Shown: in pieces, positions 1 through 63,714 of the stretch
Position numbering within the stretch: position 1 is the stretch's first letter
Layout: each line of letters begins with the position of its first letter
Origin: Candidula unifasciata
Lineage: Eukaryota > Mollusca > Gastropoda > Stylommatophora > Geomitridae
Assembly (NCBI GenBank): GCA_905116865.2
Contig: CAJHNH020001990.1
Location: 267,501 to 331,500, forward strand
Reading direction: 5' to 3'
Length of the DNA: 64,000 bases
Made by a program: the position numbers and the translations under genes
The notes under the pieces: model-generated
The model's input: the letters and a program-made list of their open reading frames with translations, nothing else
Database searches by the model: none
Told to the model about the DNA's origin: nothing

Positions 1-51367
<51,367 letters not shown>

Positions 51368-51879
51368 TATGTTCAGGGCGGGTGTCACAGTTGGTAGATA
51401 TTCAAATGCAGACTTTGTGGCGTAGTGCTATAATTAAGGAGCAGTTTTAATAACAGAAAATATTCAGTCAAGTATTCATCTGTTGTACGTATATAATTCA
51501 TTTCAACTAGCTTTTTGTGTTCAGTCATTCTTCGTAGCAACTCAACAGCAATAATAGCTTTTCTTCATACCCTTTCATAATATCTGTTTCTCAAATCTAG
51601 ATTTATAGATAAAAGCATAAATATAACAAATTATCATTATTATAAGTTTGAACCAAAAAACAAAACAAAAAATCAGAACAGGTTCTGATTTTGGTAGGCT
51701 TTCGTTGAAGATGCAAATCAGAAATAGACGACCCCCTGGTCAGCTGAGCATTTGAAAGATGTTTCAGTGTTCGGAACTGATCCTAATAGTTGCATACGAA
51801 ATCACCTCCCTGACGCTATAGACAAGTAAGCGCATCAAAGATTCCTTGTCGACGCCTTTAGGCGAACTGCAAGTTAATA

Positions 51880-52160
51880 GCTTCCAATTATTATCCCCCC
51901 CCCCCCCTAATCAGGCGTATTAGGCACATAACGCTAAAGTATTTTTTAGAGACCAATCGGCACTTAGTAGGTGATGGGGCCAACATGACGCCGGTTGCCT
52001 TCACTTCCCAGGACTTTACCTGGTATCCATTTAAGGCTGGGTCGAAATCAAAATAAAAGTGTTTATTAAAAATAATTGGGGCTTCGTTCGGATTTGAACC
52101 CACCACCTTCAGATCAGCAGATGAGCGTCTAGCTGTTACACAACAGAGGCTCTTGTTTTT
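51880..52160 (-). repeat. tRNA-headed SINE, family A, minus strand
   Basis: The complement reads TGTAACAGCTAGACGCTCAT (A box) and GGTGGTGGGTTCAAATCCG (B box). The family body follows and ends near a C-run at 51895-51907. Confidence 0.8.
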
Positions 52161-52439
52161 AAACAAGATTGCCTTAAATCAGTATGTTAATAGCGCGATA
52201 GAGATTTGAGAGGCTTCCTAACCTAGAAAGGCTTGTAACTTTATTACCGGGACTACCTCATTCAACGTTAAGGCTTTAACAAACACAGCTGCGAGTACAA
52301 GATAGGTACATGGAATTTCACATCTGGGAATTTCACATCTGGGAATGGAAACTTCAAACGAGATATTTTTCACGTCATTCTCGTATTAGGTAAATGAGGT
52401 TGTATCCATACGTTTATAGACCCATCAGCAATCAAGACG

Positions 52440-52635
52440 TGGTCACATTATGTAGGCACTTTTATTTCCCGGGACAAAACCTAGTGCCCATTTCACACTG
52501 GCTGGACTTAAGTGCCAAGTCCAAGTACAAAACATCCGCCGCTGCGGGGCTGCACCCCTAAGACCTTCAGCCGGGAGGCAAACGCAGCTGCGGCTCTCTG
52601 GGTTAGAGACTGTTCGGATACACCGGCAGATACAG
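52440..52635 (-). repeat. SINE-like repeat, minus strand
   Basis: The complement contains a GCAGCTGCGTTTGCCTCCCG head and GGTCTTAGGGGTGCAGCCCC, roughly tRNA-like. Weakly similar to other tRNA-like heads in the window. Confidence 0.4.
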
Positions 52636-53614
52636 GTTTGCTGGGATGATGCTGGTGATGTTGTCTAAAAAAAAAAAAGTTCCATGTATTCCACTGTCAA
52701 CAATGCGATTCGAATATCTAGTTAGAAGATTTAAAAAAAAAGTAAGGAAAGAGCACTGTAGATCATTCTTGCTAGTTTTCTGCTGCAGCTGAAGGAGCTG
52801 GTGAGAGAATAACGGTTGTTGCTACAGCTGTTGTCTGCTGACAGATTGTCACAAGAGTTGCTGTTTACCTTCAGGATTTCTGCTAGCTTGTGAATATTGT
52901 CCAGGCTTCCTGCTTGGTCTGTTTATGATTCCCTCGCTTTTCCTTTCAAAAAGTGTATGTGTGTGAGTTTTGTAAACAATGTGTTTCCGAAATTGTGTAT
53001 ATTATATGTGAAATATTTGTTTCGTGTGATTGAAAATTTCCTAATTTTATTATTAGCTGTAAAAAGTGAAGCTATCGTCACGTACTTGTCACTAAACTGC
53101 AAACCAAAAAAGAATCACTTCAAAGTAAAATCTGGCATATCTTGTTGTTTTGGGGGTCTGAAGTTTGACCTAGATAGGCTTCCCGGTATCTTACGTGTTC
53201 TTACGTATCTGACGAACTGTTTATGACTGCGGGGTTCTCGGTCAGATCGCAGCTGAAGCCGATTTTGCAGCAGACAACAGCTGGGATTGGTCCTGAAACG
53301 TCCTTATTTTCTTTTTTAAATATGGTCTGGGAACGGTTTGACTCCAAGTCAAGTGGGGGTCCTAACCTGTCAAATGAAAGCCACGATAGTCTAGTTGCGA
53401 ATGAGTGCTAATTTCATATCGACACTTAATTGCTGATTTGGTCGACATCACGGCGGCCACCTTTTTTTCCAAGTACATTACCTAGTACCATTACGTTGGG
53501 TCGATTCGGGGGCAAAGGTTAGTTCTGAGATCCGCCCGGTGACGATTCGAGCCTGCAGGCAAACGTGTAGCAACTACAGATATACATACACCTCTCTCAG
53601 TCAAGTCACGTTCA

Positions 53615-53823
53615 ACATAATAGCTCTCTCTTTCCCTCTCTCTTTTTTCTCTCTTCTTTCTCTCTCTTTCTCTCTGTCTCTTTCTCTCTCTCTCTCTTTC
53701 TCTCTCTTTTTCTCTCTCTCTTTCTCTCTCTGTTTCTGATTTCTTTCTCTCTTATTCTCTCTCCCTCTCTTTCTCTCTCTTACTCTCTTTCTATCTCTCT
53801 TTCTCTCTCTGTCTCTCTCTCTG

Positions 53824-53874
<51 letters not shown>

Positions 53875-53875
53875 T
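53615..53875. repeat. CT-rich microsatellite
   Basis: Interrupted CTCTTT and CTCTCT units ending in about 23 perfect CT units (53829-53871). Confidence 0.95.
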
Positions 53876-55263
53876 CACACCGTTGTTCAAGATTACGGTA
53901 TAGGTTATTATTCCTATCCTGCAATATTCTTTTCATATTTTTTTTTCTAAACCATACTAGAGAGTTAGCATATTAAATTATCAGGATAACAATAGAAGAC
54001 ACGGTTTTGTTTCACTGTAAACTAAACGTTGGCAGGCTCACTGGAAGTCCCAAATACAAAGAATTCATTTGCGAACGGATAGCAGAAACTTCCTACAGCC
54101 TAATGACGCGGGCTTCCGTAGGCACACTGTAAGGAAAGACAAAGATAGAAAACAGCTTACAAAAACAAGTTTGGTTACATGAGAAAAATCTTGTAGCTGG
54201 AATCGTGGCACCACATACCTCCCTCTCACAACTACCAATATTAAATATTATTCTTGCGGCTCGCCAACATTGGTCTTGATTTTTTGGGGAAAAGGAAGGA
54301 ACAATAAATTAAGCATGTCAAAATAAAGCGGCGTTTACCCGAAAGAACTTTTGTCTGTGTAGGATTACCTTTTCAATAACAGGGGAAATCAGCAAAATAC
54401 CATGCGTAAATAATTCACGCCTCTAATAGTGGAGGCCGGGGGAAACCCATATGCTCAACCCGGCGTCGGAGACTGTGTTGGCGAAAGCGGGCTTCGAAGA
54501 GAGACAAGTAAGGGGTAGGAAAAAAGGTCCCCTTTTAGGATATCATGGCTAATAGGTATATGGTGCTACTCTTACAGCTGTCTTTACTCTCCAGGAAATT
54601 ACGTCGCATTCCTTTCAGGAGCGCCGGGGTCTGAGAGCTCCAGCACCTCCCCCCCCCCCCCAAAAAAAAAAAAAAAAAAAATTTTTTTAGTAAAGAGCCT
54701 CAGCCGCCTACTGTGAGCCAATTTATAAAGCGCCTAAACTTCTAAACGTGACACCGATTACCAAATAGGAAAGATTTGTTTGAAGTGTTTGTTTCTACAG
54801 ATCATATCATTTCAAACATATTATTATTTTAATTTTTGATTCAACGCTTAATGATGATGCTAATTTATTGTTAGAATTATTATTATTATTGTAATATAAT
54901 ATAATATTTTTGTTTCTATTATTCTTTTCAAAATAGTTATTTTTATTACGCACAAAATATGGCTTAATCTCCTGAAGACCCCCAGAAAATATGCCCCTAA
55001 TTTGTTTTGTCGCCGCCCCCGATCCCTTACAGAGTGGAATGCTATGGAAATCTCAATAATTTATCTTTTCAATAAAACCCCCAAGTAAGAATGAATGGAA
55101 CACTCGATCACCAAGCTATTAGGCAAGCTTAACGGCCATCACTATCGCGGCTTGAGAGACAGCAACTATATTACCAACATTAGCTGTCAACAAATTAGTT
55201 TAATTAGTAAACACTTTGCTTGCCGCATAACATGGTTGGGTTCGGACCCGCTAGATAACATAA

Positions 55264-55790
55264 TCTATATATATAAAAATCAATGTTTGTGTGTTTGTTT
55301 GGTCTCTATAGACTCGGAAACTACTGAACCGATTTAGCTGAAATTTTCAGGATATGTTTGTTGTGATACCGGATTTTGAACCGTCGTGGTTAGAAATTCA
55401 ACCTGTCACTGTTAGAGATAGGTGACCACAATTTATGCCAAAATATACGCAACAAATATTTATAACTTTAGTGATTTCTAATTATAGCCACGTTAGCAAT
55501 TGCGCATGCGCCGTATTTACCATTCGCCGGCGAGTTACGTGCAGCCAATGCCTTCTCTAATACTAATACATAGAGTAGGTCGTGGTACAGCAAACAAGAC
55601 TATCTCTATATATGCCACAATAACCATATTAAACACGATTTCTATTTTCTGTTTTTTTTTTTCAAACAACCTTCGATTGGGGGGGGGGGGGGGGGCAATC
55701 AAGGACTATCTCGACGTCGGCGCAGACAGTGACTGCGACATTTACTTCATTAACCGTGTTAGACACGTGCGATTTCTATTTCATTAATAT
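55264..55790 (+). mobile_element. Helitron-like non-autonomous element, copy 1
   Basis: Starts TCTATATATATAAAAATCAA, then ACTCGGAAACTACTGAACCG. This terminal word is common in Helitron-like elements of animals. Near-identical to 57188-57670 up to the GGGGGGGCAATCAAGGACTA segment, then diverges. No Rep/helicase ORF, so non-autonomous if the class is right. Confidence 0.5.
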
Positions 55791-55904
55791 ATCTGGAGTA
55801 TCTGTCTACGAGAAAACAATTGCCTGCGGTTTTGAATTGTGTTTTAATCGCGACACAGTGGTAGGGACACATATGTCTAATAGTTGTGTTCTCTTTTCGT
55901 TGTT

Positions 55905-56080
55905 CCGATTAAGTGGCTGCTTGGTCGAATGGTTAGAACACTGGGTTCAAGTGCGGTAGACCTGGGTTCGAATCCGCAGTAGTTAAATTTCTTTTTTTAC
56001 CCCGGACTAAAATAATATCCTCATCTGCTCTGTCGTGGTGACAGCACTAGCCATGTTGCCTTAATATAAAAAAAAAAAAA
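55905..56080 (+). repeat. tRNA-headed SINE, family B (good copy)
   Basis: TGCTTGGTCGAATGGTTAGA with CCTGGGTTCGAATCCGC gives convincing A and B boxes. The body GTGGTGACAGCACTAGCCAT and an A17 tail follow. Confidence 0.8.
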
Positions 56081-56499
56081 AAACAAGTAAATGGGTAAAC
56101 CATTTGATAATTAAATTTGACCATTTCGCATACTTATGATTGCATTGTTAAACTTTCCCATTGCATGGTTACGCTGAAATTTTATAGATTTTCATTTATT
56201 TTCATTTAGATTTAGTTATTTCATCTGTGTTGGAATTTTAAGCTGTGCTGTTTACAATGGCGTTCATTTCCTAATTATGGTTTTTTTTTTCCTGTGTTCA
56301 TTTGCTTTTCAAGTGTTGTTTTTTTTTCTCTCCCAACTACTTCAATGTGGGAAAGAGTTGTCGGTGAATTTGGGGGGAAGGGGGGGGGGGGGCAAACTAT
56401 TTACTGAGAGAGCTTTAAGTCACAGTAATTGCTTTACCCACTTAAAGTAGCAGCAGCAGTAATAGTTGTGGTTGGGCTGTTACACCATAGTGCTCTCAT

Positions 56500-56655
56500 G
56501 TGAAGACCGCCGGTAAGGTTATGGCGTTCTTCTGTCGGCAAGTGAAATTATACATCCTAACCTGACCAGTCTGTGGCGACAGCACTAGCCATGCGGAACC
56601 AAATCTTCTGGCTCACGACTCTCTGTCTACTCCGATGGTAACACAGATAGCAGTG
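56500..56655 (+). repeat. SINE family B, body only
   Basis: Has CTGTGGCGACAGCACTAGCC and ATGCGGAACCAAATCTTCTG with CTGTCTACTCC, matching 12410-12500. The tRNA-like head is poorly preserved. Confidence 0.6.
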
Positions 56656-57187
56656 ACATTATTTTAGTAGTTGTACTGGTACTTGAAGGATGATGTGGTA
56701 AATATTTCACTAGCCCTATTCACTACCTTTTACAATTCCTGCTCCTTATTTTAGTCCAGATGGACAGGGATGTCAATGTCAGTTACAGCAACAACAAAAT
56801 ATCACCAGTTAGTGATTTTCAAATCCTTCGAAGAGGGAGAGAGCAGTAGTCGGTGGAAGAGGGGAGGAGAGGGGGGTAATGACTTAAATTTAAGAGAACT
56901 TAAAGAGCTTTACACGTGATTTTCAAGTTCTCATTACCTAATTTGTTAATATTTTACTAACGCTACCTCCGCTTTTCTATTTTTTACGACTTACTTTGTT
57001 ATTTACAAGTACAGTTGTAGCTTTACTTCCGTCTCCTATAAAAATGCAAACAGCTTTAGCATGTGATAACCAAATAACCACTTTTGTTACCGTGCTAATA
57101 ACACCATTTAAACGACCACTAATATAAAGACACAATTATATGGTGCGTGTTCTAAAGTTGGAAAACCAGACTATCTATCTATATATA

Positions 57188-57830
57188 TCTTCTTTATATA
57201 TAAAAATCAATGTTTGTGTGTTTGTTTGGTCTATATAGACTCGGAAACTACTGAACCGATTTAGCTGAAATTTTCAGGATATGTTTGTTGTGATACCGGA
57301 TTTTGAACCGTCGTGGTTTGAAATTCAACCTGTCACTGTTAGAGATAGGTGACCACAATTTATGCCAAAATATACGCAACTAATATTTATAACTTTAGTG
57401 ATTTCTAATTATAGCCACGTTAGTAATTGCGCATGCGCCGTATTTACCATTCGCCGGCGAGTTACGTGCAGCCAACGCCTTCTCTAATACTAATACATAG
57501 AGTAGGTCGTGGTACAGCAAACAAGACTATCTCTATATTTGCCACAATAACCATATTAAACACGATTTCTATTTTCTGTTTTTTTTTTCAAACAACCTTC
57601 GATTGGGGGGGGGGGGGGGGGGGCAATCGAGGACTATCTCGACGTCGGCGCAGACATTGACTGCGTCATTAACTTCATTAGTCAGGTGCGATTTCCATTG
57701 TCTTTCTTTTCTAAAAACCTTTGATGAGGGAGAGGGTACTAGGTGGATTTAGTTGTGGGGGCGGGGTGAGGGGGGGATCAAAGACTATCTCAAATTACGC
57801 CACAGCAACGCGTGGCCTGGTACAGCTAGT
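57188..57830 (+). mobile_element. Helitron-like non-autonomous element, copy 2
   Basis: The body matches copy 1 closely. The 3' end reads GCCACAGCAACGCGTGGCC (a GCCAC/GTGGC hairpin), then TGGTACAGCTAGT. A short hairpin just before CTAGT/CTAG is typical of Helitron-like 3' ends. Assignment rests on recall of that signature. Confidence 0.55.
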
Positions 57831-58329
57831 ACTAGATATAATTTCTTGTTGTTTTCAGCGCATTCCTGGTATTTTCCTTTGCACGTTTTACAGAGTGAAG
57901 TTACTGTGTCGACTGGGGGAAGATAATCTGGGGGTTAGCAGCGGAAACGAGAAGTAGCGAGTCAGGGAGAGATGGAAAGACAAAGAGGGCACGCCAGAGA
58001 ATACGGAGTGAGGGAGGTTGCTATAGGCTGATACAAGTTGGTTTAAGATGACATGGAGGTTGACTCAATCCAAAACGTTTCATTTTGCCACTGAGACACT
58101 AGGGCACTAAGTGAACCGCCGATCTCTTCTGTGGAAGAAGAACGTCTATGGAAAAACAGCAATATCCTTTGTGTTCACCCGTGAGACTTAAATTCCCTGG
58201 CTTGTGCTCACCCTAGGAACTAGGATTCTCTCCTAGCCAATGCTCACATGTGAGTATTCCAGGAAGTGGCCATATTAGTTCCTCTCACAACGAGAACCAA
58301 ACACCACAGACTCATACTGTCGGACACGC

Positions 58330-58450
58330 TGAGAAGGGGGAAAGGGGGGGGGGGCGGGCATGTGTAAAAAAAAAAGGAAGGGGGTGGCGGGGAGTGCAGT
58401 TTTTTTGGCGGGGTGGAGTGGGTGGGTGGGGGGGGGGGGGTGGGGGTGTG
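58330..58450 (+). other. G-rich cluster with quadruplex potential
   Basis: At least eight runs of three or more G, including runs of about 10 and 12, within 120 bases on the + strand. The pattern satisfies the usual G-quadruplex rule several times over. Confidence 0.7.
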
Positions 58451-58689
58451 ACTGAAATGATGGAGGGCGCTGGTAAGGATAAGGGGAAATAATGACAGGG
58501 GTAAATTCCTTGTGGCTAGAAATCAGATCTGGGGAATGTTTGTAATGTAATCTAGGAGAAAATATGCCAAGTAAACAGACTGGAGTTTCTGCAACACTTT
58601 TTTTTTCTTCCACTGTACTAACGTGAAATTTTTCTTTAATAGGAATGTTGCCGGTTTGACTAAGGAAAGTAATTCTTAACGATTCTGTA

Positions 58690-58935
58690 GCGAACTGGAA
58701 GCCGCAGTAGAGCAGTTGCTAGATGACTGCCTGCAATCCTAAAGTAATGGGGTTGAATCCTTACTGAAACTTTTTTTTTTTACAATTGACCTTGGATCTA
58801 GGAGCCAATAGGAACCAAAAATGTCCCTGAAAATAACGGCAGCTTGTGCGAGGCTGAACAAATGACCTCACTGCCTACTGGGCTACGAATATGTGCCATG
58901 CCCCAATAGAGTGAGAAGGGTCCGTTACATTTGAC
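58690..58935 (+). repeat. tRNA-headed SINE
   Basis: GCAGTAGAGCAGTTGCTAGA resembles an A box and GGGGTTGAATCC a B box. A T-run, TGACCTTGGATCTAGG, and AGAGTGAGAAGGGTCCGTTA at the end resemble family A. Confidence 0.65.
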
Positions 58936-59025
58936 TAGAAATGGGAATTTTGGTCTCTTGCTGAAATCGGTAAACAGATTAGCATGGTTGTGTCTGTCTT
59001 TAGGGCTAAAGTTGTCACAGCTGTG

Positions 59026-59240
59026 TGGATGTCTACAGGGGACTTGTGCGGGTGTGTATAGGGCACTAATGTAGCCACAACTTTGTGGATATCTTTAGGG
59101 CACTAATGTAGCCACAACTGTGTGGATATCTTTATGGCACTAATGTAGCCTAAACTGTGTGGATATCTATAGGGCACTAATGTAGCCATAGTTGTGTGGA
59201 TATCTTTAGGGCAATAATGTAGCGATAGGTGTGTGGATAT
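59026..59240. repeat. about 37-bp minisatellite
   Basis: Five to six copies of a unit containing GTGTGGATATCTTTAGGGCA and CTAATGTAGCCACAACT. The array runs into a minus-strand SINE at about 59235. Confidence 0.9.
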
Positions 59241-59440
59241 CGCAAGGCCCGCACCTGGGATCGAACGAAGCGCGTTCGCATCGCCTAAACCATAGACGCC
59301 GACTTGAATATGTAAAAAAAACTAAAGATCCTTGTTCAAGCCTTTTAGGCGCATTGGGTATATGGGAAGGGCACACATATTTTGACAGACCAATCAGCAC
59401 TAGGTGATTAATGTGGTCAGCATTACGCCAGATAATGGTC
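59235..59440 (-). repeat. tRNA-headed SINE, minus strand
   Basis: The complement reads TTTAGGCGATGCGAACGCG (A-box region) and CGTTCGATCCCAGGTGCGGG (B box). The 3' body on the + strand has GACCAATCAGCACTAGGTGA, the complement of the family-A end. Confidence 0.7.
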
Positions 59441-59745
59441 CCAAATTATCGAGGCTGGAAATACACCCGAACAGGGCCTCAGTCACATGTAAAGTGCGGA
59501 CCTCTTTCCGGCGACTACACAGCGTACCGCGATAACGCTTCAGCTGAGTTTAAGTCACTTCCGAGTTTATTTCCCGCGCCGCTACGCGCGGAACCCGGGG
59601 CTGAACTTGATGGCTGGGACTCACGAACAGCAGCTACCGCATCTCTTGCGGCTTACTATATTTTTTTGGCTCAGTTTAACCAACACCCCCCCCCCCCCAC
59701 TCCCCCTCCGCGCTGCGCGTAGCGGTGGCGGTATAGTCTGTATAA
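59440..59745. repeat. fragment related to the inverted-repeat element at 13495
   Basis: Shares AATACACCCGAACAGGGCCT, a GGCTGGGACTCACGAACAGC-type block and GC-rich CCGCGCCGCTACGCGCGG with 13500-13930. Ends in a C-run at 59688-59700 and a GC-rich palindromic stretch. Confidence 0.5.
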
Positions 59746-59754
59746 GTTTTTTAA

Positions 59755-62665
59755 GTCTTTTACAACTTGGAGTACAGTGGTGACTCACTGGCCCAGTATT
59801 CCTTTTTTAATGGGCTGAACAATAGACATTCTAGCAGGACATGTTCTGTAGTCTGCACACATAGCCCACAAGGGCACAAAGAAGAACTACTGAGACGAAA
59901 CCTGTGCATATGCTGGTTGTGTTTGTTATGTCCTGTCCGGAGACGTAGGATAATGACCTGCTCATGCCGATCAATTAAGTGGTAGTCATCTCTGGCCAGA
60001 CTCTGTTCACTTCTAAAAGCCTGGATGGCCTTTTTCTTCTCAAAGTATGTTACTGCATTCTCTTCCTGGTCACATTCTGCCCCTTTCTTAGCAAGTTTAT
60101 CTGCGGTTTCATTTCCTGGTATATCACAGTGGGATGGCACCCACTGGAATACAGTACGCCACTCTTGAGGGCTTGGAGCACCGATAGCGCATCTGTGAAT
60201 ATGACCACTTGGTGGCAGTCAGAACTGGTGCTGCTAACATTTCGGCAGCCTGCTTTAGTGCTAGGATCTCTGCTGTGTAGTTGGAACATAATTTACCAGT
60301 GGGTAAACACTTGGTGAGGCGCTGGTTGCCTTGATATGTAATAAAGACGCCAGCACCCCCATTTTTAACCACACGTAAACATGTATCCACGACTGTACGA
60401 GGTAGTTTTCTTGAATCACGCTAAGAGCAGCTTTTCGTTTTTGAAGGTCATTGGACTCATCTCCAGTTGTGAATCTATTCACTGATGTCATTATCTGTAT
60501 TGTATCACTGACTTGCTCCCAAGGTACAGGGTATAGGGTTGGTTTCAACGGTGTTATTCAAATAGGTAAATCTGCTCGATACTGTCTCCTAAGTCTTTTC
60601 CCACGATGGACAAAGCTGCTACGTTTGAGACACACCAATGCCAAAACATCTAATCTTGCATTCATTGGGTGTGACTGCATACTAATTAACTTCTTCATCT
60701 GGATCATTGTTTTAGTGTCTCTTCTATAGGACAATGTCTGCATTGCAGTAATTTTCGGCATCTCCAGGATTGGTGCTGTTTTCATTGATCATGTGATGAG
60801 TCTAAGGGCTTGATTTTGCACTGTTTAACGATTGTAGATGGGAATTAGCAGCTGTTGATCATGCTGTTGCACCAAACTCCATGTGGAGTCTTAAAGCCCC
60901 ATTATAAACTTTCTCTAGGGTTTTTTCATTCACTCCCCAACTTGTACCTGCCAGTTTTTTTTAAGTAGGCCTAGTCGTCTTCTGGCCTTCCTTTCTACAT
61001 TTTCTACATGTTTGCTCCACGTGAGGTTTTTATGAAATGGTACTCCAAGATAAGTGGGGATGCTTTCTTCCTTTAGCAAGGATGTTCCTAGGTGAATACT
61101 AGCAGCTTTGTCCCTGGTGGAAAGAGAGAAAAGTTTTGTGGATGTTTTGTCTGTATTGATGGCAACATGCCACTATTCTGCCCATGTCATCAAGAGATCT
61201 GCTGCTCGCTGCATTCTTATATTTGCCGCTGTGCTGTGTTCATCAGTACACCACAGTGCTAGATCATCTGCATACAGGGCAGCTTTTACTCCTGTAGGGA
61301 GGTCTTTCACCAGGGCATTTACAAAAAAGAGAGTTGGAAAGATAACTCCTCTAGGTAGTACTCCTTGACGAAGCAACACTTTTCTGCTCTGCTGGCTATC
61401 AAGACTGACTCTAGTTCTCCTGCTGTGTAATAAGAATTGGTTTCATTTTAGCATTTTTCGTTGGATTCCATTTCTCTTGAGTTTTGCAATGAGACCATCT
61501 TTCCAAACTTTATCAAAAGCTTGTTCAAAGTCAACCCCAACTGCCAGGACCTTTTTATTCTCTTGGAAGGCATCCTCTACAGCTTGTGACAGGTAGATGA
61601 CCTCATCTTCTATGCGGTGACATTCCTGAAATCCAGCCTGCTCTGACACCTAGATCTGCTCAGATTCTAAGTGCCATTTCAGTCTTGAATTTACAATTCT
61701 TTCCATTGTCTTTCCTACACAGCTTGTGAGACTAGTTGATCGATAGCTCGAAGCCAGGGTCTTAACTTTTCTTTTTTGAATATGGGCATTGTGATGGCTT
61801 TTCTCCATACTTGAGGCACCAACCCTTTCTCCCAGCTGATGTTGAAAATTTCCAGCAGCTTTACTTAAGCAGAGGAGATCTGGTTGATCAGCCTTTCTTG
61901 CTTATTTCATCTGGACCTGCAGAATTTTTTTTACCTTACACTGGAGATGGCATTTTGAAGTCCATCTATGGTAAATGGCTCCTTTATAGAAACAGGAGTA
62001 TCTGTCTGTCTCTTATTTGTTTGTATTTCTTTCGTTATTTCCTCTGATGGTCCTCATTAAGGGTCAGGTTGCTTTCAACACTGTATGTTTTGGCAAACAA
62101 ATCCGCAGCTTATTTTCCTCTGAACATGTTTCGCTATCACTCAATGTGATTGTCTAGGAGAGAAAATCTCTTCATTGAGTGATTTGGCTAATCTTAAGAG
62201 TTTCTTACCATCGTTTTCAAGGTTTAGAGCTGCTGTTTTATTTATCCAGCTTTTCCTTTTTTCTTTAAGTTAAGTTCTCTGGAACACTGCTACAGCCTTT
62301 CTCCATTTGGCGTGGTTATCAGATGAAGGTTGGGATTCTGCATCCTTTTTAGCCTGATTCATTGTTTCCTGACATTCCCAGAGTGTGCTGGACCAGTACG
62401 GTCCGTAGTTGTGTCGACAGCCTCTGAGGATTGCTTCTTTTGCAGCTTGAAGAATGCTTCTATTGAAATCTTGCACTATAGCACTGATGTCCCTATTTGG
62501 GATCTTAAGAGCAGAGAACAATGTGCTTGTCCTGTGTCTGTACAGGCCCCAGTTGGCTTTCTTGTAGTTCTACCTTGTGATGACTGGGCTTGTATTAACT
62601 GATAAGCTGGCCTTCTAAAAAAAACTACTGCGTTCTCTTTGATATAGCACGTCAATGACATCAAA
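59755..62665 (-). mobile_element. non-LTR retrotransposon with RT and RNase H, 5'-truncated and decayed
   Basis: Minus-strand pieces in order. A pre-RT block is DNHAKWRKAVAVFQ (62270-62521). The RT palm is AGFQECHRIEDEVIYLSQ, then VGVDFEQAFDKVWKDGL (61443-61649). The RT active site is LYADDLALWCTDEHS within QGVLPRGVIFPTLF (61173-61379). A middle block is RRDTKTMIQM (60558-60785). RNase H blocks are NYTAEILALKQAAEML, FTDALSVLQAL and HCDIPGNETADKLAKKGAE (60140-60390). The cysteine-rich end is CPCGLCVQTTEHVLLEC (about 59810-59890). Frames are broken by stops, so it is inactive. The RT-RNase H order fits Jockey- or I-type clades. Confidence 0.9.
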
Positions 62666-63714
62666 GATTATTTATATAACTAGCTCATTCATTTGCAAAT
62701 ATCTCTCTGTTAATAAACAAGTGATGGTTCTAGAAATAGAATGTAAAGGCTGCTAATACTTGATTTCAAGTCCATTGTAACTATACGCGATATCCTATCT
62801 ACTAACAAGCATGTGATGGTTCTAGAAACAACCCAGATAAACAGTAGCCGGATGATATCAGTTTGCATGTGTAAGCATTAGCAGGTAACAATTACTCTGG
62901 AGCAGGTATCACGTGGTATTTTCCTTTGTTGTCCAGAATGTGCATGCGCAGCTAAGATGATAATACATTGTAACTGGTAGCTTCCACATGCTGCAGTTTC
63001 TGCCTGAGTGGCGTATGCATGCAGCCAGCGTTCTTTTCTCTGTTAGAGAGGTTATCGAATTGGCGTGACCGTAATCAATGTTAAACAGTAATATTAAATA
63101 GTCAACTAGTTATTTGGCATTGGAAAGTGTAAGCAGCTGTTATATGCTGGTCGCCATTGTTCTGTCATTTATAACGCTCATATTTGTCTGACTGTACAAA
63201 TACCAACTGTAACATATAGGACCTTCCTCACAAACGGACATATGTCAAATGCTTTATGTGAAATTATTAGTTTCCGGAAACCTATCGTTGACTCCATTGT
63301 TGCGATAAATTATTTTCGTTGTCAGCTGTTTGATTATTAGAACATGTATTATTGCTATTCACATACACTTCAACCCTCCCATGCTGCGGAATAAATAGTT
63401 TCACACTGCGCTGAGATTCAGCCTGCGTTCTCTGTGTTTAGAGATGTACAATCAAAGTAATACTTTACACACTCAATCATTCTGTCATCAGTCTGTCACT
63501 TTAAAATTGCTGCAAGGTGCTACTGTCGGCTTCACAAACATTCTAGAGCCAGTTCTCTGTCCGTCTGATGCAGCTTTCCATTTCTGGCGTATGGTTTCAC
63601 TTTCTGCCAGACCGCAGCTCGTATATTCACCAACAGTCAGACAGAGACAAGTGACATTATCTAATTGCGCGCTGTAGTAATTCCTAAGAGAGCCACATCT
63701 ATGATAACATTAGG
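62666..63714 (+). other. intron without recognised features
   Basis: Two related short segments share GTGATGGTTCTAGAAA (62722, 62815), suggesting an old local duplication. No exon or retroelement motif. Confidence 0.45.

Noticed and set aside
53223..53411. Possible C2F exon in the last intron
   Set aside because: No ferlin motif in the translation and no phase-2 acceptor context.
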